A stretch of 64,000 nucleotides of DNA, from positions 159,461 through 223,460 of the forward strand of contig RAYR01000009.1 in the NCBI GenBank assembly GCA_003612405.1, in the 5' to 3' direction. This DNA comes from a bacterium 0.1xD8-71. GTDB lineage: Bacteria; Bacillota; Clostridia; Lachnospirales; Lachnospiraceae. The number at the start of each line of letters is the position of its first letter. Within the stretch, counting starts at the first letter, position 1. The translations under genes were made by a program, and so were the position numbers. The notes beneath the pieces were generated by a model, which saw only the letters and a list, made by a program, of their open reading frames with translations, made no database searches and was not told the origin of the DNA. Shown here piece by piece: positions 34,498-44,492 of the stretch.

Positions 34498-36780
34498 TTG
34501 AGAAATCAGGAGAAAAGAAACACCATCAACAGATTTACCATCAAGATGCAAAAGAAGCTGCTGATATTGTTTATGTGCATATTGGCGGCTTTCGCCGGAC
34601 TCAGCGTACAATTGTTTCTGATCAACAGGGATAATGGAGAGGATTACAAAAAGCAGGTATTGTCGCAGCAGGAATATGACTCTACGACAATACCTTTTAA
34701 ACGTGGTTCCATCATAGATTCCAACGGTACGGTTCTGGCCGTCAGTAATAAAGTATATAATGTGATTCTCGATGCGAACCTGCTCATGCAGGATGAGAAG
34801 AATCTGGAACCTACTTTAAGTGCCTTAAAGAAGATCTTTAACATTGATACAGGCACTGTCAGAACTTATATTGCGGAGCATCCCAATTCAGCTTATTATG
34901 TGATGGCCAAGAGAGTGGAATATGAGAAAAAGGCAGCCTTTGAGGAACTGCAAAAAGATCCTGAACAGGGTAAAAATATCAAGGGTGTCTGGTTTGAGGA
35001 TGAGTATAGAAGAGAATATCCCAACGGTTCGCTGGCCTGTGATGTGATCGGGTTTACCACCAACGATAATGTAGGTACATATGGCCTTGAGGAGTATTAT
35101 AATGATATTCTGTGCGGAACCAACGGGCGGGAATATGGATATCTGAATGATGATTCGACCCTGGAGCGCACCACGATACCGGCAAGAGACGGATACAATA
35201 TCCAGACCACCATTGATGCCAATATCCAAGCCATTGTGGAAAAATACCTGAAGGAATTTAACGAAGAATATAAAGACAGCTACCGGCCCGGTAACGGGGC
35301 GGAAGGCCTGGGCTGTATTATCATGGAGGTAAATACGGGCAATATTCTGGCTATGGCGGATTATCCTAACTATGACCTGAATGATACCAGAAACAAGCAG
35401 AACCTGATCGGTATGCCGCTTCTGGATGATAAGGGAAATAAAGTAAAGCCCACGGAGTATGTGACACAGGAATCTTTAAACAGTATGGATGATGAGCTGA
35501 TGTATCAGCATCTCAATGCCCTCTGGAAAAATCATTGTCTCGTGGATTCTTACGAACCGGGCTCTGTATCCAAACCCTTTACAGTGGCGGCCGCTATTGA
35601 GAGCGGAGCGATTACCGGCAATGAGACTTATCTTTGTGAAGGAAAGCTTTACGTAGGGGATCATGAAATCAGCTGCCATCAGACTTACGGAGACGGTCGT
35701 ATCAGTGTACAGGAAGGGGTAGAGCGTTCCTGTAATGTGGTACTGATGAATGTGTCCTTTGCTTTGGGGAAAGAACGTTTTGTAGATTATCAGCACCTGT
35801 TTGGATTCGGTTTAAAGACCAATATTGACCTGGCGGGCGAACCCCGTACGGATACGGTGGTTTATAAAAAGGATACCATCGGTATTACAGAACTGGCGAC
35901 AAATTCTTTCGGACAGGGGTTCAATGCCACCATGATTCAAGTGGCCACAGGTTTTTGTTCTCTGATAAACGGAGGTTATTATTATGAGCCCCATGTGGTA
36001 AGCAAAATTACTACGGCGGACGGTGCCACCATAGAGAATATAGAACCCAGAGTGTTGAAGCAGACAATATCCAACACTACCAGCGATACCATAAAAGAGT
36101 TTTGTAACACCGTGGTAACGGGAGAACATGGAACAGGACATACTGCAAGACCGGCCGGATATATGATCGGCGGTAAAACCGGTACGGCGGAAACCCTTCC
36201 CCGCGGTAATAATGAATATGTGGTATCCTTTATGGGATATGCACCGGCGGATGACCCTCAGATTGTAATTTATGTGGTGGTAGACAGACCTAATGTGTTT
36301 CCTCAAGATGATGCCAAACATGCCACCAGGATTGTGCGTAAGATTTTGACAGAGGTTCTTCCTTATCTGAACATTTTCATGACAGAGGAGCTGTCGGATA
36401 AAGAACGGGAAGAACTGGAACAGCTCCAGATTCAGATCCGGATGCCGGAAGGCACGCAGGAAGAAGAACTGGACGAAGAAGGAAATCCCATAAATCCGGG
36501 AGAAACAGAAGAAGGTGCTGAGGGAGAAGGACAACCGGAAGAGCCGGAAGAAGAACCGGAAGATACGGTGGATCGTGAAGTGTGGAGAGACTTTCCGCTG
36601 GATCCTGCTACGGGTTATCTGGTAGATCCCAATACCGGTAATTTCCTGGATCCCAATCTTGGCACTGTCATTGGCGGCGGAAGCCTTTTGGGAGAGACGC
36701 CTGAGGATGCCGGAGAGGGAGATGGAGCAGGGGAAGAGGGAAATACGCCTGGAAGTACTGAGCCGGAAGTAACAGAATAG
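34498..36780 (+). CDS. Class B penicillin-binding protein (FtsI/SpoVD type), first copy
   Basis: This is a septal or sporulation transpeptidase. An N-terminal transmembrane anchor (LLILFMCILAAFAGLSVQLF) is followed by a PBP dimerisation domain and the transpeptidase domain, with catalytic SVSK in YEPGSVSKPFTVAAAIE, SCNV, and KTGT in GGKTGTAETLPRG. The C-terminus carries a long acidic Glu/Pro tail (about residues 640-720) and no PASTA domain. A TTG start at 34498 follows GTAGGTG. It lies in the position of ftsI, followed by a second, shorter paralogue. Confidence 0.92.
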   Translation: MRNQEKRNTINRFTIKMQKKLLILFMCILAAFAGLSVQLFLINRDNGEDYKKQVLSQQEYDSTTIPFKRGSIIDSNGTVLAVSNKVYNVILDANLLMQDEKNLEPTLSALKKIFNIDTGTVRTYIAEHPNSAYYVMAKRVEYEKKAAFEELQKDPEQGKNIKGVWFEDEYRREYPNGSLACDVIGFTTNDNVGTYGLEEYYNDILCGTNGREYGYLNDDSTLERTTIPARDGYNIQTTIDANIQAIVEKYLKEFNEEYKDSYRPGNGAEGLGCIIMEVNTGNILAMADYPNYDLNDTRNKQNLIGMPLLDDKGNKVKPTEYVTQESLNSMDDELMYQHLNALWKNHCLVDSYEPGSVSKPFTVAAAIESGAITGNETYLCEGKLYVGDHEISCHQTYGDGRISVQEGVERSCNVVLMNVSFALGKERFVDYQHLFGFGLKTNIDLAGEPRTDTVVYKKDTIGITELATNSFGQGFNATMIQVATGFCSLINGGYYYEPHVVSKITTADGATIENIEPRVLKQTISNTTSDTIKEFCNTVVTGEHGTGHTARPAGYMIGGKTGTAETLPRGNNEYVVSFMGYAPADDPQIVIYVVVDRPNVFPQDDAKHATRIVRKILTEVLPYLNIFMTEELSDKEREELEQLQIQIRMPEGTQEEELDEEGNPINPGETEEGAEGEGQPEEPEEEPEDTVDREVWRDFPLDPATGYLVDPNTGNFLDPNLGTVIGGGSLLGETPEDAGEGDGAGEEGNTPGSTEPEVTE

Positions 36781-36794
36781 AAAGGAATAAGAAT

Positions 36795-36843
36795 AACCTC
36801 ATAAAAACGGTAATAAATTATATTAATACCTTTTTGTGAGGTT
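36795..36843 (+). promoter_or_regulatory. Stem-loop overlapping the ribosome site of the second PBP
   Basis: AACCTCATAAAAA (36795-36807) pairs with TTTTTGTGAGGTT (36831-36843) over 13 bp with one wobble. The inner bases TAATA and TATTA can also pair. The only Shine-Dalgarno-like bases (GTGAGG, 36836-36841) are inside the right arm, 8 bases before the ATG. Confidence 0.6.
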
Positions 36844-36849
36844 TTCTAT

Positions 36850-38601
36850 ATGGCACAGGATACGCCTTACCTACATAAAACATATCACCGCAGTAAGACA
36901 GTGGCGATTCTTTTTCTATGTTTTGTTGCTTTTGCGGGTCTTGGAGCAAGACTTGCCTATCTGATGATTTTCCAGTCCGAGTATTATACCCAGAGAGCCA
37001 AAGAACTGCACGAGAGAGAACGCAGCATCAAGGCCGCCAGAGGAAGGATCATAGATGCCAATGGCAAGATTCTGGCAGATAATAAAACGGTCTGTACGAT
37101 TTCTGTGATTCACAGTCAGATTACAGATAAAGAAGAAGTGATAGAAGTGCTGTGCAGGGAGCTTGAACTGAGTGAGGAATATGTCAGAAAGCGGGTGGAG
37201 AAGTATTCTTCCATAGAAAAGATCCGCAGCAATGTGGATAAGAGTATCGGGGATATCATCCGCTCTTATGAACTGGATGGGGTGAAAGTGGATGAGGACT
37301 ATAAACGATATTATCCGTATGACTCATTGGCATCCAAAGTGTTGGGCTTTACCGGCGGTGATAATCAGGGCATCATTGGTCTTGAGGTGATTTATGAGGA
37401 ATATTTGCAGGGGGAAGCGGGAACCATCTTAACGGTGACGGATGCCAAGGGCGTGGAACTGGCCGAAGCAGGTGAAGAGAGAGTAGAACCAATAAGCGGG
37501 CAGGATCTTTATATCAGCCTGGATATGAATATTCAAAGCTATGCCACCCAGCTTGCCGTGCAGACCATGGAGACCAAGGAGGCGGACAGCGTTTCCATTC
37601 TGGTGATGAATCCGCAAAACGGAGAGATTCTGGCTATGGTAAATGTACCGGAATTTAACCTGAATGACCCCTATACGCTGCCCAATGGCATGGATTCTGC
37701 GGCGTTTTCCGAAGAGAAGAAACAGGAACTTTTAAATGCCATGTGGAGAAACGGCTGCATCAATGATACCTATGAGCCGGGATCTACCTTTAAGATTGTA
37801 ACGGCGGCAGCGGGCCTGGAGTCCGGCGTGGTAAAAACCACAGATACTTTCAACTGTCCTGGATTCATCATGGTGGAAGACCGCAGGATACGCTGTCACA
37901 AGGTGGGAGGCCACGGGGCGGAAGATTTTGTGCAGGGGACGATGAATTCCTGCAACCCCGTATTTATCACGGTAGGACTGCGTATCGGTGTGGAACGGTA
38001 CTATTCTTATTTCAGACAATTCGGACTTCTGGATAAAACGGGCATTGATCTGCCGGGAGAAGCGGGTACCATCATGCACAAGATGGAGAATATCGGGCCG
38101 GTAGAACTGGCAACAATCTCTTTTGGACAGTCTTTTCAGATTACGCCCATTCAGCTGGCGACTACGGCTTCTTCCATAGTTAACGGCGGCAGACGTATCA
38201 CACCTCACTTTGCAGTCAAGACGGCCAATGCCGATGGCAGTCATGTGGAGCATTTCACTTATCCGGTACGGGAAAATGTGGTCTCCGCAGAGACTTCGGA
38301 GACCATGCGCTATATTCTGGAACAGGTGGTGGCGGAAGGAAGCGGCAGGAATGGCGCCGTGGAAGGGTATCGGATTGGGGGCAAAACGGCCACCAGCCAG
38401 ACACTGCCCAGGGGAAGCGGCAAGTATATTGCATCCTTTCTGGGATTTTCGCCGGCAGATGATCCACAGGTACTGGCGGTAGTGATTATCAATAATCCCA
38501 AGGGAACCTACTATGGCGGACAGATTGCCGCGCCGGTGGTCAGACAGCTCTTTGAGAATATTCTTCCATATTTGGAAAAGATAGATTATAATGAGACATG
38601 A
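36850..38601 (+). CDS. Class B penicillin-binding protein (SpoVD/FtsI type), second copy
   Basis: A 583-residue transpeptidase with a transmembrane anchor (TVAILFLCFVAFAGLGARLAY). It has the PBP dimerisation domain (AARGRIIDANGKILADNKTV) and the catalytic domain: STFK in YEPGSTFKIVTAAAGLE, SCN in NSCNPVF, and KTA in GGKTATSQT where KTG is usual. The neighbouring copy is 180 residues longer. Tandem class B PBPs are seen in some Clostridia, where one serves division and one sporulation; which is which cannot be decided here. Translation may be limited by the stem-loop over its ribosome site. Confidence 0.92.
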   Translation: MAQDTPYLHKTYHRSKTVAILFLCFVAFAGLGARLAYLMIFQSEYYTQRAKELHERERSIKAARGRIIDANGKILADNKTVCTISVIHSQITDKEEVIEVLCRELELSEEYVRKRVEKYSSIEKIRSNVDKSIGDIIRSYELDGVKVDEDYKRYYPYDSLASKVLGFTGGDNQGIIGLEVIYEEYLQGEAGTILTVTDAKGVELAEAGEERVEPISGQDLYISLDMNIQSYATQLAVQTMETKEADSVSILVMNPQNGEILAMVNVPEFNLNDPYTLPNGMDSAAFSEEKKQELLNAMWRNGCINDTYEPGSTFKIVTAAAGLESGVVKTTDTFNCPGFIMVEDRRIRCHKVGGHGAEDFVQGTMNSCNPVFITVGLRIGVERYYSYFRQFGLLDKTGIDLPGEAGTIMHKMENIGPVELATISFGQSFQITPIQLATTASSIVNGGRRITPHFAVKTANADGSHVEHFTYPVRENVVSAETSETMRYILEQVVAEGSGRNGAVEGYRIGGKTATSQTLPRGSGKYIASFLGFSPADDPQVLAVVIINNPKGTYYGGQIAAPVVRQLFENILPYLEKIDYNET

Positions 38602-38640
38602 AGTACAAACGGTCATCTTGGAAAGGATTAATTAATAGAT

Positions 38641-39597
38641 ATGAATGGTACAGTTTTATTATCGGTGATGTTGTCTTTTGCAATCAGCGTGGTGTTAGGG
38701 CCTTTGGTGATACCTTTTCTCAGACGCCTTAAGGTGGGGCAGACAGAGCGTACAGAAGGGCCTGAGAGTCATTTGAAGAAAAACGGTACACCGACGATGG
38801 GTGGTATTCTGTTTCTGGTCAGTGTGGTGATTACTTCTCTTTTGTTTGTGAAAGAGTATCCCAGGATTGTCCCGATTCTGTTTTTGATGCTGGGTTTTGG
38901 GCTGATCGGTTTTCTGGATGATTACATCAAGGTGGTCTTAAAACGTTCCATGGGTCTTCGGGCATGGCAGAAGTTTGCCTTGCAGATTGTGGTGACGGGG
39001 GTCTTTGCGTTTTATCTGCTGCGTTATACAGATGTTTCCCTGGCCATGAAAGTACCTTTTGTGGAAGGAATGTATCTGGATTTTGGCTGGTTCAATATTC
39101 CGATTCTTTTCTTTATCGTGATTGGCGCGGTAAACGGCACAAACTTTACGGATGGCCTGGATGGCCTGGCAAGTTCGGTGACAGTGTTGGTGGCCACATT
39201 CTTTACGGTGGTGGCCATCGGAACAGACAGCGGGATAGAGCCGATTACCTGTGCGGTGGTGGGAGCGCTTCTGGGATTTTTATTATTTAATGTACATCCG
39301 GCCAGTGTATTTATGGGAGATACAGGTTCTTTGGCCCTGGGCGGTTTCGTGGCGGCTACGGCTTATATGATGCAGATGCCGCTCTTTATTGCGATTGTGG
39401 GATTTATCTATCTGCTGGAAGTGGTGTCTGTGATGATGCAGGTGTCTTATTTTAAGATAACCGGCGGCAAGAGGATTTTTAAGATGGCACCGATTCACCA
39501 CCACTTTGAATTGTGCGGCTGGTCAGAGACAAGAGTGGTGGCGGTGTTCTCCATTGTGACGGCACTGCTTTGTCTGGTGGCTCTGATGGGTGTCTGA
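38641..39597 (+). CDS. mraY: Phospho-N-acetylmuramoyl-pentapeptide transferase
   Basis: MraY makes lipid I at the inner membrane leaflet. The 318-residue, ten-segment membrane protein has the catalytic Asp residues in FLDDYIKV and NGTNFTDGLDGLASSV. The cytoplasmic His cluster MAPIHHHFELCGWSE is present. The stop codon lies inside the left arm of a strong hairpin (39592-39628). Confidence 0.96.
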   Translation: MNGTVLLSVMLSFAISVVLGPLVIPFLRRLKVGQTERTEGPESHLKKNGTPTMGGILFLVSVVITSLLFVKEYPRIVPILFLMLGFGLIGFLDDYIKVVLKRSMGLRAWQKFALQIVVTGVFAFYLLRYTDVSLAMKVPFVEGMYLDFGWFNIPILFFIVIGAVNGTNFTDGLDGLASSVTVLVATFFTVVAIGTDSGIEPITCAVVGALLGFLLFNVHPASVFMGDTGSLALGGFVAATAYMMQMPLFIAIVGFIYLLEVVSVMMQVSYFKITGGKRIFKMAPIHHHFELCGWSETRVVAVFSIVTALLCLVALMGV

Positions 39598-39660
39598 GAA
39601 GAAACTGCGTAGCAGCTTCTTCTCAGACCAGAGAATGACCCCAGGTGCGTGGGTTATTCT
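39592..39660 (+). other. Two adjacent hairpins between mraY and murD
   Basis: The first has 17-base arms with one mismatch (39592-39608 with 39612-39628) and a GTA loop, and it spans the mraY stop. The second pairs AGAATGACCC (39632-39641) with GGGTTATTCT (39651-39660). Neither is followed by a T run, so they are not classic terminators. They may limit read-through or stabilise the mraY 3' end. Confidence 0.55.
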
Positions 39661-39716
39661 CCGCGTGGATGGTTTAGACAGGATGATATTTAACAGAGTT
39701 CAGAAAGGTTGAGATC

Positions 39717-41084
39717 ATGGAGTTACAGGGGAAAAAAGTATTAGTGGTAGGTTCCGGTATCAGCGGGATGGGGGCTGTTGAGGCTCTTTGTCATGCAGGG
39801 GCTTTGCCGGTATTATTTGACGGAAATGATCAGCTGTCTTTGGAAGATGTCAGAAGCAAACTGAAGCCGGGGATGGAAGCAGAGATTGTGATTGGCATAC
39901 TGCCGAAGGAAACCGCGGAAAGCATAGAGCTGGTAGTCTTAAGTCCGGGGGTTCCCACAGACACGGAATTTGTGGAGCAATTTCGGGAAAGGGGCATCCG
40001 TATCTGGGGTGAGATAGAACTTGCCTATGAACTTGGCAAAGGGCGTGTAATCGGCATTACAGGCACCAATGGCAAGACTACTACCACCACGCTGGTGGGT
40101 GAGATTATGGCGGCTCATTTTCCGGATGTGGATGTGGTGGGAAACATCGGCAATCCGTATACGCTGACAGCTTTGGATTCTACGGATGAGACGGTAACAG
40201 TGGCGGAGATCAGCAGCTTTCAGCTGGAGACGGTGGAAAAGTTTAAACCCGATGTATCGGCAATCTTAAATATCACACCGGATCATCTGAACCGTCATCA
40301 CACCATGGAAAATTATGCGGCGGCGAAGATGGCTGTTACCAGAAACCAGACGAAAGATCAGGTCTGTGTCCTGAATTATGAGAACAGTTATACCAGAGAA
40401 TTTGGAGAACGCTGTCCGGCCCGGGTGGTATGGTTTTCGTCTCAGAGGAAACTTGCGGAAGGCTTCTACCAGGAAGGGGAAGCGATCTGGCAGGCGAAGG
40501 ACGGTGTGGCAGCAAGGCTTATGAATATCCATGAAATGAAGCTGGTGGGTACCTGTAACGTGGAAAATGTGATGGCAGCCATTGCCATTGCCCAGGCTTT
40601 TGGAGTGCCGATGGAGACGATCCTTTCGGTGGTCAGACAGTTTCGGGCGGTGGAGCATCGGATAGAGTTTGTGGACACTAAAAGAGGCGTGGATTATTAT
40701 AATGATTCCAAGGGAACTAATCCGGATGCGGCCATTCAGGGAATCCGGGCCATGTGTAAGCCGACGGTACTGATTGGCGGCGGCTATGATAAGCAGAGTG
40801 AGTACGATGAGTGGATAGAGGCTTTTGACGGTAAAGTGAAATGCCTGGTGCTGATAGGAGAGACCAGAGAAAAGATTGCCGGCTGTGCCAAGCGGCACGG
40901 CATGGAAAACATAGTGTTGGCGGATTCTTTTGAGGAAGCCTTTGCAGTCTGTGTGGAAAAGGCACAGCCGGGAGATGCGGTGTTATTATCGCCGGCGTGT
41001 GCAAGCTGGGGAATGTTTCCCAATTATGAAGTCAGAGGCAGGATGTTCAAGGAATTAGTGGAGCAATTGGAGGAGCAGGTTTAA
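39717..41084 (+). CDS. murD: UDP-N-acetylmuramoylalanine--D-glutamate ligase
   Basis: MurD adds D-glutamate to UDP-MurNAc-L-Ala. GITGTNGKTTTTTLVGE (ATP loop), ITPDHLNRHHTMENYAAAK and VDYYNDSKGTNPDA are family motifs. 455 residues is normal. It begins about 120 bases after mraY, following the double hairpin, and its stop directly abuts the ftsW start. Confidence 0.96.
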   Translation: MELQGKKVLVVGSGISGMGAVEALCHAGALPVLFDGNDQLSLEDVRSKLKPGMEAEIVIGILPKETAESIELVVLSPGVPTDTEFVEQFRERGIRIWGEIELAYELGKGRVIGITGTNGKTTTTTLVGEIMAAHFPDVDVVGNIGNPYTLTALDSTDETVTVAEISSFQLETVEKFKPDVSAILNITPDHLNRHHTMENYAAAKMAVTRNQTKDQVCVLNYENSYTREFGERCPARVVWFSSQRKLAEGFYQEGEAIWQAKDGVAARLMNIHEMKLVGTCNVENVMAAIAIAQAFGVPMETILSVVRQFRAVEHRIEFVDTKRGVDYYNDSKGTNPDAAIQGIRAMCKPTVLIGGGYDKQSEYDEWIEAFDGKVKCLVLIGETREKIAGCAKRHGMENIVLADSFEEAFAVCVEKAQPGDAVLLSPACASWGMFPNYEVRGRMFKELVEQLEEQV

Positions 41085-42251
41085 GTGGCACAGAGAAATT
41101 CTTCGCGCAGGAGACAACAAAAGACTGAGAGCTTTATGGATTACAGCCTGCTGTTTATTGTGCTGTTTCTGTTGGGGTTTGGTATGGTAATGGTGTTTTC
41201 CACCAGCTCCTATGAGGCCAATCTGGATTATGGGGATTCCACCCATTATCTGAAACAGCAGCTTTTTGCTACGATCCTTGGTCTAGTGGTGATGATTGTA
41301 GTATCCAATATTCCCTACCATTTCTGGGAACGGTTTGCGGCGCTTGCCTATATCGTTTCCGCGGTGCTGATTCTGTTGATTATTCCTTTTGGACATGAGG
41401 CCGGCGGCGCCACCAGATGGTTGTACATAGGGCCTATCTCCTTACAGGTGGCGGAGGTGGCCAAAGTGGGTATGATACTGTTTTTAGCCAGTCTGATCTG
41501 CACCATGGGTAAGCGGATACGAACCAGAAAAGGGTTCTGGACAGTATTGCTTGTACCGGCGCCCATTGCGGTAATGATCTGGCAGATCACCAATAACTTA
41601 AGCTCGGCGATTATTATTATGGGCATTGCTGTGCTGATGCTTTTTGTATCCTGTCCGGATTACAAACGTTTTATTCTTTTGGGATTGGCTACGCTTGCAG
41701 GAGCGGCGGTTGTGGTCTTTGCGGTGGTACAGATGGCGCAGTCCCAGGCGGACAGCGTGAATTTCCGTGGGGCACGAATCCTGGCCTGGCTGGATCCGGA
41801 AGCTTATGCCAGCGGCAAAGGGTTTCAGACTTTACAGGCGCTTTATGCCATTGGTTCCGGCGGTGTGCTTGGCAAGGGACTGGGACAGAGTATGCAGAAA
41901 CGCGGTTTCCTGCCGGAGGCACAGAATGATATGATTTTTTCCATTATCTGTGAAGAACTGGGACTTTTTGGCGGGATCGCAGTTATTGTCATGTTTCTGC
42001 TTTTAATCTGGCGTCTGATGATCGTGGCCAACAATGCGCCGGATTTGTTTGGTGCGCTTCTGGTGGTGGGCGTGATGGGACATATTGCCATTCAGGTGAT
42101 TTTAAATATCGCGGTGGTCACCAACACCATTCCCAATACGGGAATTTCCCTGCCTTTTATCAGTTATGGAGGATCTTCTGTCATGTTTCTTTTGATAGAA
42201 ATCGGGCTGGTTTTAAGTGTGGCCAAGGGAATACGTCTGAAAGATTTATAA
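41085..42251 (+). CDS. ftsW: SEDS-family lipid II polymerase / division protein FtsW
   Basis: FtsW is a ten-segment membrane glycosyltransferase that works with a class B PBP at the septum. Motifs are QSMQKRGFLPEAQNDMIFSI and PFISYGGSSVMFLLIEIGL. The GTG start at 41085 immediately follows the murD stop. The 388 residues fit the family. Either of the two upstream PBPs could be its partner. Confidence 0.93.
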   Translation: MAQRNSSRRRQQKTESFMDYSLLFIVLFLLGFGMVMVFSTSSYEANLDYGDSTHYLKQQLFATILGLVVMIVVSNIPYHFWERFAALAYIVSAVLILLIIPFGHEAGGATRWLYIGPISLQVAEVAKVGMILFLASLICTMGKRIRTRKGFWTVLLVPAPIAVMIWQITNNLSSAIIIMGIAVLMLFVSCPDYKRFILLGLATLAGAAVVVFAVVQMAQSQADSVNFRGARILAWLDPEAYASGKGFQTLQALYAIGSGGVLGKGLGQSMQKRGFLPEAQNDMIFSIICEELGLFGGIAVIVMFLLLIWRLMIVANNAPDLFGALLVVGVMGHIAIQVILNIAVVTNTIPNTGISLPFISYGGSSVMFLLIEIGLVLSVAKGIRLKDL

Positions 42252-42321
42252 GGACAAGATAATTTTTAGTCGAAAATCCATATAGATAGAATAGGTCATA
42301 TTTTAGATTTGAGGTAATCTT

Positions 42322-43572
42322 ATGGACGCTATTCGTATCTATGGTGGTAACTGTCTGAGAGGACAGACTAAGATACAGGGGTCAAAAAATGCGTCGCTGC
42401 CGGTTCTTGCGGCGACACTTTTGATAAACGGTACCTGCGAGATCGAGAATTGCCCGAACATTTCGGATGTGTTTCATATGTTACGGCTCTTAGGGAGCCT
42501 GGGCTGTAGAGTGACGAGAGAGGAAGGTCTTGTGCGTGTGGACACAGGACAATTGTCGGAGTGTGATATGCCGGCAGACTCTGTTGGAGTCATGCGTTCT
42601 TCCATCATGCTTTTAGGAGCTCTTTTGGCCAGGACGGGCAGCGTCGGTATGGAATATCCGGGAGGCTGCGTGATCGGCAAAAGACCAATAGACCTGCATC
42701 TGCGTGCCCTGCGCCGTATGGGCGTGGAGATTGTGGAGGAAGAAGACGGGTTTTGCGCCCGGACGCAGAGGCTGAAGGGGGCCGTACATGAGCTTCCTTT
42801 TGTCAGCGTGGGTGTGACGGAGAATCTGATCCTGGCAGCGGTACTGGCACAGGGATGTACAGTCATCCATCCTGCGGCCAGAGAGCCGGAGATTCAGATT
42901 TTATGCGAATTTTTGCAGAGTGCCGGAGCAAAGATTATGGGTGTCGGCACGGACCGGCTGGTGGTTGAGGGTGTACGGTGTCTTCATCCGGTGCGGTTTC
43001 ATGTACCGGCGGACAGAATCGTGGCCGGTACTTATCTGGCGGCCTGTATGTGTACCGGCGGCAGTGCGTTTCTACAGGATGCACCCTGTGAGCATATGCA
43101 GAGTGTGCTTGCGTGTGCCCGAAAGCTGGGGACAGAGATTACCTGTGAAAAGGATGGTATCCTTGTGTCCGGCAGGGGATGTGCGGCGCTGCCTGCGGGT
43201 CTGGTAACGGAATGTTATCCTGGATTTCCCACGGATCTGCAATCCCTTTTCATGGTGGTGATGGCTCTTTCCGGACATTCCGGTTGGATTGAGGAGACGG
43301 TGTTTGAGAACCGCTTCCGGATTGTGCCGGAGTTGTGCAGGATGGGAGCCGATATTACGGTGCAGGGGGCAAGAGCCTATATCCGGCCTGTAAAAAAACT
43401 GCACGGTGCCATTGTGGAGGCGAAGGAACTGCGGGGCGGAGCGGCGTTGGTGGCGGCAGCACTGGCGGCGGAGGGCACAAGCATTGTGACCAATCGCCAT
43501 TATATAGATCGGGGATATGAAGATATCACCTTAAGCTTCCGGGAACTGGGGGCGGATATTGAACTGGCATGA
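42322..43572 (+). CDS. murA: UDP-N-acetylglucosamine 1-carboxyvinyltransferase
   Basis: MurA transfers enolpyruvate to UDP-GlcNAc, the first committed step of peptidoglycan synthesis. GSKNASLPVLAATLL carries the substrate Lys-Asn. The fosfomycin-binding Cys is in YPGGCVIGKRPIDLHL. The 416 residues are typical of the family. Its location inside the division cluster, between ftsW and ftsQ, takes the place usually held by murG or murC. An AGTCGAA sequence resembling a Spo0A box lies in the 70-base leader, but this may be chance. Confidence 0.94.
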   Translation: MDAIRIYGGNCLRGQTKIQGSKNASLPVLAATLLINGTCEIENCPNISDVFHMLRLLGSLGCRVTREEGLVRVDTGQLSECDMPADSVGVMRSSIMLLGALLARTGSVGMEYPGGCVIGKRPIDLHLRALRRMGVEIVEEEDGFCARTQRLKGAVHELPFVSVGVTENLILAAVLAQGCTVIHPAAREPEIQILCEFLQSAGAKIMGVGTDRLVVEGVRCLHPVRFHVPADRIVAGTYLAACMCTGGSAFLQDAPCEHMQSVLACARKLGTEITCEKDGILVSGRGCAALPAGLVTECYPGFPTDLQSLFMVVMALSGHSGWIEETVFENRFRIVPELCRMGADITVQGARAYIRPVKKLHGAIVEAKELRGGAALVAAALAAEGTSIVTNRHYIDRGYEDITLSFRELGADIELA

Positions 43573-43600
43573 CAGAAGTGTCATGTCATGAGGACAGGAA

Positions 43601-44449
43601 ATGAGTAACAAAAAAACAGTCAGAAAAGTGAAGAAAAAGAACCCCAATCTGCGGCTGGTCAAAAACGGTGATATTCAACCGAAGAAAAGCAGAATGCACA
43701 GGGATAAACAGGAGAAGATCCGCTTTAACAGGTCCACGAGAGTCGGGATACTGGCAGGTGTAGGGATTCTTCTTCTGTCCCTGCTTCTTGGCGGTTATTA
43801 TTATATTGTAAAGAATTACACCATTACCACTGTCTATGTGGAAGGCAATATTCATTACACCAATGAGGAGATTATGGAGATGGTCATGGGGGGAAGATAT
43901 GGAAATAACTCCCTGTTTCTATCCATGAAATACAGTGATAAGGGCATTGATAATGTTCCGTTTATTCAGACCATGGACGTATCCATTGAGGCCAGGGACA
44001 CCGTCCGGATCACAGTGTATGAAAAAGCGCTTGCGGGCTATGTATCCTATCTGGGACGTTATGTATATTTTGACAAGGATGGGATTGTGGTGGAGACATC
44101 GGAGGAAAAGACGGCCGGGATTCCGCAGGTGACAGGACTTTCCTTTGATCATGTGATATTACATGAACCGCTGCCGGTAGAGAAACCGGAGGTGTTTGAT
44201 GAAATCCTGAATATTTCCCAGCAGTTATCCAAGTATTCCCTTTCGGCGGACAAGATATATTTTGACAGTAATTATCAGGTGACGCTGATATTTGGGGATG
44301 CGAAAGTTGCCATTGGCGACAGTCAGGATATTGATGAAAAGATTATGACTTTACAGTATCTGATTCCTAATCTTCTGGGAAAAAGTGGTACTTTAGATAT
44401 GCGCGAATACAGTGAGGATACAACGACTTACAGTTTTGAGCAGGACTAA
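43601..44449 (+). CDS. ftsQ: FtsQ/DivIB-type division protein
   Basis: A bitopic protein with a basic cytoplasmic N-terminus (KKTVRKVKKKNPN) and one transmembrane segment (VGILAGVGILLLSLLLGGYYYI). A POTRA domain follows (ITTVYVEGNIHYTNEEIMEM), then a beta domain. It stabilises the FtsL complex at the septum. It follows murA by 28 bases and has a GGAAATG start context with a GAGGACAGGA site. 282 residues. Confidence 0.88.
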   Translation: MSNKKTVRKVKKKNPNLRLVKNGDIQPKKSRMHRDKQEKIRFNRSTRVGILAGVGILLLSLLLGGYYYIVKNYTITTVYVEGNIHYTNEEIMEMVMGGRYGNNSLFLSMKYSDKGIDNVPFIQTMDVSIEARDTVRITVYEKALAGYVSYLGRYVYFDKDGIVVETSEEKTAGIPQVTGLSFDHVILHEPLPVEKPEVFDEILNISQQLSKYSLSADKIYFDSNYQVTLIFGDAKVAIGDSQDIDEKIMTLQYLIPNLLGKSGTLDMREYSEDTTTYSFEQD

Positions 44450-44492
44450 ATTTAGGAAAATGATAACAAAAACGCACAAAAACAAAAAAAAG

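Noticed and set aside
37732..38616. A 294-codon minus-strand frame opposite the second PBP
   Set aside because: The plus-strand frame has all transpeptidase motifs, and the shadow has no family features or ribosome site.
42252..42321. AGTCGAA in the murA leader as a Spo0A box
   Set aside because: A single 6-of-7 match with no paired site or matching promoter arrangement is not enough.
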